From NCBI GenBank assembly GCA_964347765.1, contig CAYGAG010000068.1, positions 1 through 8,082 of the forward strand: 8,082 nt of DNA, given 5' to 3'. This DNA comes from CAYGAG01 sp964347765. GTDB taxonomy: Archaea > Thermoproteota > Bathyarchaeia > Bathyarchaeales > Bathycorpusculaceae. Shown one piece after another: positions 1 to 5,531 of the stretch (its first letter is position 1; every line of letters begins with the position of its first letter). A program made the position numbers and the translations under genes. The notes under the pieces are model-generated. The model was not told where the DNA came from, ran no database searches, and saw only the letters and a program-made list of their open reading frames with translations.

Positions 1-65
1 TCATACTTGGGAAGTTCTTTCTTAAACCTTTAGCCTCAACCACACATGCATGCATGGATTCAGAA

Positions 66-83
66 TAGAAAAGAGGGGGAGGG
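66..83 (-). terminator. possible pyrimidine-rich terminator
   Basis: Read on the minus strand, this is a run of C and T ending in TTTTCTA, about 35 bases past the stop codon of the small exported protein gene. Archaeal termination commonly occurs at T-rich tracts. There is no hairpin, so this is only a plausible assignment. Confidence 0.22.
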
Positions 84-117
84 TCTGGGTTCAGAGCTAG
101 TGTTGGGGTCAGCTTTC

Positions 118-375
118 CTAACTTATCGGCCCGTTCCGCATGGGATTATACTGTGCAGCGGACCCAATGGCATCATGCGTCAGCCGCCCTTCCTGAGCGA
201 GCTCGGGGCCAATATCCAGGTCGGGGAATAGGGTATCGAATTGGTCAAGTGCATGTGGCAAGCTGTGCTCAGATACTGGTGGTTCCGGCTGAGGATTGAA
301 AGCCGAGACCTGTGTGGGCATAAGCAACATGATGAGCACGCCGATCAGAGCACCTAGCAGAGCTAATTTTTTCAT
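118..375 (-). CDS. small exported protein with NPQPEPP motif
   Basis: An 85-residue protein of unknown function. Residues 1-25 form a clear Sec-type signal peptide: a Lys pair after Met, a hydrophobic core, then VSA before the likely cut. The mature protein of about 60 residues begins FNPQPEPP (residues 26-33) and is otherwise acidic and polar, with no cysteine and no second membrane segment, so it is probably released or surface-associated. The ATG at 375 is well supported by a strong AGGAGG ribosome site a few bases upstream. The gene lies on the same strand as, and about 180 bases downstream of, the ParB-ABC-GNAT operon. A possible terminator lies between them, so it is probably a separate transcript. 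I recall NPQPEPP recurring after the signal peptide in small uncharacterised exported proteins but cannot name a family. Confidence 0.72.
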   Translation of the reverse strand: MKKLALLGALIGVLIMLLMPTQVSAFNPQPEPPVSEHSLPHALDQFDTLFPDLDIGPELAQEGRLTHDAIGSAAQYNPMRNGPIS

Positions 376-499
376 TTTCTCCCTCCTTAGTCGCTAAATC
401 AAAATGTATACAATACGTATGCATAACTTTTGTGGAACATTTCTCTAGAACAACCTTCCAATAAAACAGCACAAGCGAGCGCATAGAAAAGGGGGTGTT

Positions 500-524
500 G
501 AAAATTTGCATCGATGCATGCAAA
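500..524 (-). terminator. candidate hairpin terminator of the four-gene operon
   Basis: On the minus strand, arms TTTGCAT and ATGCAAA (positions 505-524) enclose six bases and are followed directly by TTTT. This lies about 32 bases past the stop codon of the ParB-ABC-GNAT gene, where an operon end is expected. The centre also contains the perfect palindrome GCATCGATGC (508-517), so a protein-binding site is an alternative. Confidence 0.35.
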
Positions 525-555
525 GATCAGCTTTAGTCAGTCGAGCAGACTGCAT

Positions 556-2472
556 TCATGAAGAACTATCTGCGCAGAGTGAAGGGTTTACCCAATACAA
601 GTAAACTCCTTCCGAAGAACAAACTCTACCTAACAATTCGGGCTTCACCAGTTTCACTTTCACAAACGGTTGACGTGCATATTCAGAAAGATACTCGACA
701 AGCACTTTCTTGTCTTGAGAATCCAACCGCCCGAAGAAATTCCGACAATAGGCCTTCGACCTGACAAAGGAGAGGTCGAAATCACTAGCTTCCAAGAAAC
801 GCCTGATCTTCTTCTCTACAGAAACCTCGTCCCTTCGATACTCAACTCGTATCATTCCCGCCTTTTCAAAGAAGGGATTATACTTCGCCATTGCTGCTAG
901 GACCTCAACCACCTTGGCCTTCACCAGCGGCAGTGTTTCGCGCACAAGAAACGCTCCTAAGCCTATGCCCCTGAATTTGGGATGAATTACCATCCGGCTG
1001 ATTCTCGCAATCTCTTCGTTAATCAATCTCGCCCTATGCAAATCACCCGGCGTATAAACGTATCTCTCGCCGAAGATCATGTTCCTGGCTTTCAGATTCA
1101 GATACGAACGAGAATAGACGATGACCCCAATCAACGCGTCATTGTAGAGAAGTCTATAACAGTCTTTTAGCCTCAGACCAGCCGACTCGTCCTTTCCTTT
1201 GGTTCGATAATGGAACCTGCTCAGCTTATTGTAATCTTCAATACTGGCCTTCTCAATCCTGACGCCCTTGAAAATGCTGCATTTCTCGTGGGCAATTTCC
1301 TTCTTTGTGACATTGACATCATTCTCAAATCCCTTCTCCACCACAATGTCCGGATGAAAATCGTCCACAAGATCACGATGCGTCGTTGCCACCACAACCG
1401 TCTTCCCAAGTTTTCTGGCCACCTTCTGTATTAGATATGCGATGATGCAGGCCATGACACGGTCAAGCGTTGCACAGAACTCATCAAGTATCCAAACCCG
1501 CTTTTCCTTATGGTCTAGGAGTTTGGCAAGCTTGTAGCGATACTTCTGTCCGTCACTCAACTCCTTGTATTTGCGTAGGAAAAGAAAGGCGTCATTCAAC
1601 CCGCACAGACTCAAGGTCTCGATGGCGTCTTTGACATCGCCTCCTACGCCTTCAACCAGCGTCTCATCAGCGTCTATCTCCACATCACTCAGCGTGATAG
1701 CTTCGTCTCCAAAGAACTCCTTGAAAGCCCTAAGAAGCAGCGTTTTCCCTCCACCCGAGTCCCCAGTTATGTAGATCAGGTCGCCTCTACGAAAATCGAG
1801 AGAGAAGTCATCAAACACAACAAAGTGCTTAGCCTCATCCACACCCAGCCCGAAAGCCTCACACACCGCCAATGTTCTCTCAGTCACTTCAGCTTTAGTG
1901 GAGAACTCGACATGACACTTCACTGTCAACAGCTCTTTCGGATGCGCCCTTTCCCACGCCTTGTCCAACCTGTTGCTTTCAACTTTTGTGGCGAACCTTT
2001 CGGCAATCGCTTTCAGCTCCCCATCAGCAACGTCCAAAGGCTCACGAAGTCGCAACAGATTGTCAATTCTCAGATCATTCTCATTCAACAACTCCCTGAT
2101 CAGATCACGTGAACCCTCAGAAACCATCCGATGATATTCCTCAGCATCCAGAAAGAGGTCATGCTCACCCCGAATCTTGTTCATCACCTGCCGGATCATG
2201 CGCCTGTCCACATCATCCACAGGCAGCCTAACCACGGCGACCTGCTTCATACCCAAATCCTTCGCAGCCCTCAGACGATGCTCACCATCTGCAACAAGTA
2301 GGCCCTTGTTAGTTATGATTGGAACAACGAAACCCCACCTCCGAATGCTCTTCTTCAGTGCACTCAGTTGCCTAATCGACATCCGATTAGGATTGTCGCC
2401 GTCCACCTGAAGTTTGTCAACATCAACAAGCTCGGCCGGAGGAATCTTCCACTCTAGCTCCGTCTTCCCCAC
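556..2472 (-). CDS. ParB-like / ABC ATPase / GNAT acetyltransferase fusion protein
   Basis: A 638-residue soluble protein with three recognisable parts. Residues 9-105 look like a ParB N-terminal (ParB/Srx) fold, with NPNRMS at 27-32 and the box VADGEHRLRAA at 60-70, equivalent to the GERRxRA nucleotide-binding motif of ParB. Residues 215-390 form a complete ABC ATPase: Walker A GDSGGGKT (237-244), signature LSDGQ (305-309), Walker B RVWILDE (325-331), D-loop ATLD (334-337) and switch histidine H365. Residues 400-545 are GNAT-like, with VIHPKFRGIGLG (495-506) as the acetyl-CoA loop and YNPFFEKAGM (531-540) near the end. About 90 further residues are unassigned. There are no membrane helices, so it is not a transporter. 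An ABC ATPase fused to an acetyltransferase matches my memory of an archaeal orthologous group (COG2401); the ParB part is additional. The start is GTG, 50 bases inside the preceding gene, and no ATG fits better. It is the last gene of the operon. The substrate is unknown. Confidence 0.85.
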   Translation of the reverse strand: MGKTELEWKIPPAELVDVDKLQVDGDNPNRMSIRQLSALKKSIRRWGFVVPIITNKGLLVADGEHRLRAAKDLGMKQVAVVRLPVDDVDRRMIRQVMNKIRGEHDLFLDAEEYHRMVSEGSRDLIRELLNENDLRIDNLLRLREPLDVADGELKAIAERFATKVESNRLDKAWERAHPKELLTVKCHVEFSTKAEVTERTLAVCEAFGLGVDEAKHFVVFDDFSLDFRRGDLIYITGDSGGGKTLLLRAFKEFFGDEAITLSDVEIDADETLVEGVGGDVKDAIETLSLCGLNDAFLFLRKYKELSDGQKYRYKLAKLLDHKEKRVWILDEFCATLDRVMACIIAYLIQKVARKLGKTVVVATTHRDLVDDFHPDIVVEKGFENDVNVTKKEIAHEKCSIFKGVRIEKASIEDYNKLSRFHYRTKGKDESAGLRLKDCYRLLYNDALIGVIVYSRSYLNLKARNMIFGERYVYTPGDLHRARLINEEIARISRMVIHPKFRGIGLGAFLVRETLPLVKAKVVEVLAAMAKYNPFFEKAGMIRVEYRRDEVSVEKKIRRFLEASDFDLSFVRSKAYCRNFFGRLDSQDKKVLVEYLSEYARQPFVKVKLVKPELLGRVCSSEGVYLYWVNPSLCADSSS

Positions 2473-2815
2473 CCTTCAGCGCTTCAATAATTCGCCTTCG
2501 TCTGCCTTCCAGTTCTTCAGAACCCAGGTAGCTGAAAGATTCAAGATACTCCGCAAACGAGACTTTGGAACCTCGGCCATGAAGCCTATGGTCGTCGTCT
2601 TCATAGTGTTCACGCATAATCGCAATCTCTTCTTGGTCAGAACACGGCCTCAGCTCAGTCTGTCGCCCGTCCTCAGAAAAGCGGAAATGTGCATGCCCGA
2701 ATATTCCGCCCTGCAATCCATCCCACAATAAGACATCAATCCAGCGACTCTCGGACCCAGCAGCGAACACTTTCTCCAGCTTCTTCAGTCGCCTCAGAAT
2801 CGCCTGCTTACTCAT
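2423..2815 (-). CDS. small hypothetical protein with N-terminal coiled coil
   Basis: A 130-residue protein that I cannot assign to a family. It opens with a basic, heptad-like segment (ILRRLKKLEK, residues 6-15), similar to the start of its upstream neighbour. An aromatic/glycine-rich middle follows (WIDVLLWDGLQGGIFGHAHF, 26-45), then an Asp/Glu/His patch (65-78) and a charged C-terminal helix (ELEGRRRRIIEAL, 101-113). I chose the ATG at 2815 because it has GGAGAG seven bases upstream, overlaps the previous stop by eight bases and aligns with the neighbour's N-terminus. In-frame ATGs at 2830 and 2851 would give up to 142 residues. Its 3' end overlaps the next gene by 50 bases. Position and composition suggest a partner or adaptor for the large fusion protein; this is inference. 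Confidence 0.68.
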   Translation of the reverse strand: MSKQAILRRLKKLEKVFAAGSESRWIDVLLWDGLQGGIFGHAHFRFSEDGRQTELRPCSDQEEIAIMREHYEDDDHRLHGRGSKVSFAEYLESFSYLGSEELEGRRRRIIEALKGGEDGARVEDSSGRAC

Positions 2816-3317
2816 AGATCCGCTCTCCATGCTTCGCCATGATTTCTTCATAGCGAGCCCTCAACTTCTCCAACTCTTCTTTAGTGTGGCCGTCCCACCA
2901 GCCCTGTTCAGCCCCCTTTATCAGCAGATTGCTCTCGAAAAACCTGACCACCCTATTATATCTCTTAACGAGCGCCTTCTCCGCTTCCGAGAGGTTAGCC
3001 GGCAGACGAATGCACTTCTCGATAATCTTATACAAGATCTCAATGATTCGTCTCTCCTCCTCATTCAAGATCTCCAAACATTCCATCTCAACGTCCTCGT
3101 TAGAGACCGGATCAAAACCTCTCAAGTCGAACCAGCTAACCTTGTTATTCTTATCACCATAACCAAGCTCCCGCGCCTTCGTTCGCAGAAGATTCATCCT
3201 CTTACTGAAGTACGCGCTTTCGCTCTCAATCAGAAGCTCAAAATCCACAGGCGGAAACTCTGGCTCAGGCGACCCAATTTGCTCCTCAAGCTTCTCAAGT
3301 CTCTTAATGATTGACAT
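2808..3317 (-). CDS. helical, charged hypothetical protein of the operon
   Basis: A 169-residue, mostly helical and highly charged protein of unknown function. It begins with a short coiled coil (IIKRLEKLEEQIG, residues 3-15), then a Pro/Glu linker (17-24) and three predicted helical stretches. The C-terminal region carries an aromatic motif EQGWWDGHTKEELEKL (137-152). It has no signal peptide, membrane helix or recognisable catalytic motif. I start it at the ATG at 3317, two bases after the upstream stop; a TTG at 3323 would add two residues and overlap that stop. The KRLEKLEE opening is typical of small viral or plasmid accessory proteins and is shared with the next gene, suggesting a common interaction surface. 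Probably translationally coupled to both neighbours. Confidence 0.68.
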   Translation of the reverse strand: MSIIKRLEKLEEQIGSPEPEFPPVDFELLIESESAYFSKRMNLLRTKARELGYGDKNNKVSWFDLRGFDPVSNEDVEMECLEILNEEERRIIEILYKIIEKCIRLPANLSEAEKALVKRYNRVVRFFESNLLIKGAEQGWWDGHTKEELEKLRARYEEIMAKHGERIYE

Positions 3318-3319
3318 CT

Positions 3320-3736
3320 TCAATGAAGCGGACTCCGCCCCGTACGCATTCGCTGCTTCTGCGCAATCTCCTCCAGCCTGCCCAGACGCTCTATCACATC
3401 CCGCGTCTGAACGATGTCCCTGTGAATCTCCAAAGCCTCAAGAACCGTTCTGAGGGCACCCACTCTCGCGCTGTCGTTGCTGGCCTTCAAATAGATGCTC
3501 CAAGCAGCCTTCTGAACCGCATTCAACTTCTGCTCCACAATCTCAGCAAAACCCGCAAACTTCTCCAAGTTCAGGAGAACAGGCACCCACCGCTCCCGCC
3601 GCTGCCAATCACTCCACAAACAACGCTCCGTAACCCCATACTTCTCTGCCAATTGAGTAACGACCGCCGAAGGATGAAGCCCAGTGCTAACCGCATCCAG
3701 CATTTCGGCTCTTCTTTTGAGGATTTCTAGGTTCAA
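3320..3736 (-). CDS. helix-turn-helix protein, terminase-small-subunit-like
   Basis: A 138-residue protein and the first gene of the minus-strand operon. Residues 20-48 fit a helix-turn-helix: VVTQLAEKYGVTERCLWSDW has the spacing of a helix, a glycine turn and a recognition helix, followed by basic RRER. Residues 55-125 are amphipathic helices ending in a probable coiled coil. An N-terminal HTH with a helical oligomerisation region is the layout of viral small terminase subunits and of some site-specific DNA-binding regulators, so either role is possible. The only in-frame start upstream of the HTH is TTG at 3736, with GAGGGG four bases ahead; an internal ATG at codon 12 is the alternative. 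No large terminase gene follows, so the terminase reading is weak. It may bind the inverted repeats upstream. Confidence 0.66.
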   Translation of the reverse strand: MNLEILKRRAEMLDAVSTGLHPSAVVTQLAEKYGVTERCLWSDWQRRERWVPVLLNLEKFAGFAEIVEQKLNAVQKAAWSIYLKASNDSARVGALRTVLEALEIHRDIVQTRDVIERLGRLEEIAQKQRMRTGRSPLH

Positions 3737-3808
3737 GGTGCCCCTCTTTTCTACTCAAATTTGACTAATACCACGCCAAGACCGATTGTCTCTCTCTTTG
3801 ATAGCACG

Positions 3809-3818
3809 CCTTATATCT
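3809..3818 (-). promoter_or_regulatory. probable TATA box of the four-gene operon
   Basis: The minus strand reads AGATATAAGG here. A start of transcription about 25 bases downstream would lie near 3785, giving a leader of roughly 50 bases before the TTG start at 3736. The match to an archaeal TATA element is good but short. Confidence 0.4.
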
Positions 3819-3833
3819 CCAAAGGAGGATATA
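3812..3833. repeat. bulged inverted repeat over the operon promoter
   Basis: Left arm TATATCTCC (3812-3820) and right arm GGAGGATATA (3824-3833) are complementary apart from one bulged base, with AAA between them. The left arm overlaps the proposed TATA box, so a bound regulator would block transcription. An operator for the operon's own HTH protein is plausible but unproven. Confidence 0.45.
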
Positions 3834-3909
3834 TACGCCCTGCGACATAATAAAGTTGCTGTGCCTGTCAACAACGAACAGACAAGGAAGATTCACAATT
3901 CTGTATGGT

Positions 3910-3972
3910 TCGATCGATTGGGAAGAACGCGGTGAATCGTGTAGAGGTCTAATTTTTCCGCCAATCGATCGA
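3910..3972. repeat. perfect 12-bp inverted repeat with 39-bp spacer
   Basis: TCGATCGATTGG (3910-3921) is matched exactly by its reverse complement CCAATCGATCGA (3961-3972). Each arm contains the self-complementary core ATCGATCGAT or part of it. The repeat lies between divergent transcription units. It could be a paired binding site, a replication or partition site, or a recombination site; the sequence alone does not decide. Confidence 0.6.
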
Positions 3973-4076
3973 TCAATTTCCATTCACATTATGACGGAAA
4001 GTTTTTAGTCTCTTGCACCTGTGTAACATACTGGTACGCAGAAAGAACGAGTGTTTTTGAAGGGGGCTAAGGGAAG

Positions 4077-5231
4077 ATGCGGTTGAAAGCAATTGTGGGG
4101 GCAGTGTTGACAGTACTTCTTATAAGCGTATTAGTGTTGGCATTTGACACTGCGCATGTCAAGGCGGTCGACTCTTGGGTTTGGGTTAGGGATACGGTGA
4201 CGGGTGCTTGGGGTGAAGCCGTTGTCGGGACTGGAGACGTCATCTACATCGCAAGGAAGACGAGTTTTTACCGTTATGATCCAGCTGACAATAACTGGGC
4301 AGCCATGACTGTTCCGCCTAACCCTGACAGTGGCGATGCTTTCAAGACAGGGACAGCTTTGGTTTGGGACTTCAGCGATTACATTTACGCGTTATATGGT
4401 GCAGCTACCCACGACAGTCGCAGATGGTTCTATCGATATAGCATCTCGGGCAATTCTTGGGAGGCTCTAGCAAACAGTCCTGCTGATCAGGGCGAAGGCG
4501 ACGCGATGGCATGGTGTGACCTCGACAACTCAATCTACGCCACAATAGGCGGTGAGCAACGTCCCACATATTTTCTCCATTACGACCCATCCACGGACAG
4601 CTGGACCGACACGCCCGCAGATCCGCCGGCTGGCATGGGAGACGGGGCTTCACTCGTTTGGACCGGTGGCGATTTCCTGTATGCCCTGCGGGGAGAGTTT
4701 CACGAGAGTACGCCGCTTTACGACCTTTGGCGCTACAGCCTCACAAATGATATTTGGACTGCGATGGCGGACATCCCAGCCAGCCCTTACAACGGCGGGC
4801 TAGGCGGAGTAGGAGACGGTGGGTCACTTCTCTATGTCGGATTCTGGCTGTCAAGCCAAACGAATTACATATATGGGTTGAGCGGAAACCAGGTGAACGA
4901 GGTCCCTGACAACCGCACCTACCGATACACCATATCCACGAACGGTTGGGAGCGATTGGCTGACCTTCCCTTCGAAGTGGGTTACTATGTGGGCTGCCGT
5001 CTAGGCTACGCTGACAGATACATCTATGCCTGGCAAGGAACGCCAAGCACTTGGCCTGCCGGAGGCGATGACCTTGCCGGACACATGATTGAAGAGATTC
5101 CTGTCGGCGGCGTGTGGACTCCCATCAATAAGCTTGCCCTACTGACTCCCTACATCAGTGTGGCTTCAACAATCATAGTCGCAACTGCCGCAGTAGCCAT
5201 CTGTATCAAACGCGCAAAACGTAGAAAATAG
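4077..5231 (+). CDS. secreted, membrane-anchored Kelch-repeat protein
   Basis: A 384-residue surface protein. Residues 1-30 are a signal peptide (basic start, long hydrophobic core, VKA before the likely cut). Five Kelch-type repeats follow, each marked by a Y/W-R/H-Y strand, a polar turn and a W at fixed spacing: 65-81, 119-135, 167-184, 218-234 and 282-298, for example YRYSISGNSWEALANSP. Glycine-rich strands with IYAL or LYAL precede each. Together they would form most of a beta-propeller, a fold used for binding proteins or sugars; no catalytic residues are evident. Residues 352-376 are a membrane helix followed by KRAKRRK, which leaves the propeller outside and the tail inside. The ATG has purine-rich ribosome-site sequence upstream. 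I recall the helix sequence (ALLTPYISVASTIIVAT) from surface proteins of uncultivated Thermoproteota. The ligand is unknown. Confidence 0.85.
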   Translation: MRLKAIVGAVLTVLLISVLVLAFDTAHVKAVDSWVWVRDTVTGAWGEAVVGTGDVIYIARKTSFYRYDPADNNWAAMTVPPNPDSGDAFKTGTALVWDFSDYIYALYGAATHDSRRWFYRYSISGNSWEALANSPADQGEGDAMAWCDLDNSIYATIGGEQRPTYFLHYDPSTDSWTDTPADPPAGMGDGASLVWTGGDFLYALRGEFHESTPLYDLWRYSLTNDIWTAMADIPASPYNGGLGGVGDGGSLLYVGFWLSSQTNYIYGLSGNQVNEVPDNRTYRYTISTNGWERLADLPFEVGYYVGCRLGYADRYIYAWQGTPSTWPAGGDDLAGHMIEEIPVGGVWTPINKLALLTPYISVASTIIVATAAVAICIKRAKRRK

Positions 5232-5318
5232 AAGAGATGAGTACACTTCACTTCCGCTGCCTCCCTTCTTTTCGACAAGCAAGCCTTTCAGGATATTAAT
5301 CTCGAGGAGTTGCATACA

Positions 5319-5441
5319 TTGCTGCCCAGCATCCCCATCTACATCCGCAAAGCCAACTATGAGAAAGTCAGGCGCCATGCCGAGACCACCGGAAAATCGA
5401 TAGGCAAAATCATCAACGAACTCATCCAACAAATGAATTAG
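5319..5441 (+). CDS. tiny ribbon-helix-helix-like protein, TTG start
   Basis: An open frame from 5241 to the stop at 5439-5441 contains no ATG. Starting at the TTG at 5319, which has GAGGAG nine bases upstream (5304-5309), it encodes 40 residues. The core is a strand IPIYIRK (5-11), a helix ANYEKVRRHAETTG (12-25), the turn GKS, and a second helix IGKIINELIQQM (28-39). This is the pattern of ribbon-helix-helix (CopG/MetJ-like) DNA-binding proteins, which act as dimers and often serve as antitoxins or repressors. No toxin gene is adjacent. The frame upstream of the TTG (FDKQAFQDINLEELH) also looks coding, so a longer gene with a lost start is an alternative. An inverted repeat overlaps its stop codon. 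Confidence 0.5.
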   Translation: MLPSIPIYIRKANYEKVRRHAETTGKSIGKIINELIQQMN

Positions 5442-5453
5442 AAGTATCTTCTA
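5439..5453. repeat. short inverted repeat at the end of the RHH gene
   Basis: TAGAAG (5439-5444) and CTTCTA (5448-5453) are perfect reverse complements around TAT. The repeat overlaps the stop codon of the tiny RHH gene and the proposed promoter of the propeller gene. It is a reasonable size for an RHH-dimer operator, or it may be a weak hairpin. Confidence 0.35.
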
Positions 5454-5457
5454 TAAC
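5450..5457 (+). promoter_or_regulatory. possible TATA box of the propeller gene
   Basis: TCTATAAC lies about 80 bases before the ATG at 5532, placing a start of transcription near 5480 and a leader of about 50 bases. The element is short, so confidence is limited. Confidence 0.28.
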
Positions 5458-5531
5458 TTTGTCAAACTAAAATGTCTTAAGCAAATAGACACCATAGGGA
5501 TTGCTTCCTAGGAATTGTAGGAGAAAAGAAA

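Larger units (their letters stand above)
3737..4076. other. divergent intergenic region (340 bp)
   Basis: This stretch lies between divergent genes and I find no convincing coding sequence in it. It contains a TATA-like box for the minus-strand operon, a bulged inverted repeat overlapping that box, and a perfect 12-bp inverted repeat with a 39-bp spacer. The start codon of the Kelch gene is preceded by purine-rich sequence (AGGGGG and AAGGGA) that can serve as its ribosome site. I see no clear TATA box for that gene. Confidence 0.55.

Noticed and set aside
46..231. 61-residue plus-strand open frame at the left edge
   Set aside because: It overlaps the well-supported exported protein gene on the other strand and has no ribosome site or recognisable pattern.
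46..522. ATGCATGCA repeated at 46-54 and 514-522 on both sides of the exported protein gene
   Set aside because: A nine-base self-complementary word of this kind can recur by chance, and nothing else marks these as element ends.
556..2472. Reading the ABC ATPase as a transporter component
   Set aside because: It is fused to ParB-like and acetyltransferase domains and there is no permease or membrane segment in the operon.
3765..3983. 72-residue minus-strand open frame in the divergent intergenic region
   Set aside because: It has no ribosome site, a protein-unlike composition, and it runs through both inverted repeats. I treat the region as regulatory.
5166..5432. 88-residue minus-strand open frame across the end of the Kelch gene
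   Set aside because: It lies opposite the Kelch membrane anchor and the tiny RHH frame, both of which read as convincing protein; its own sequence has no family pattern.
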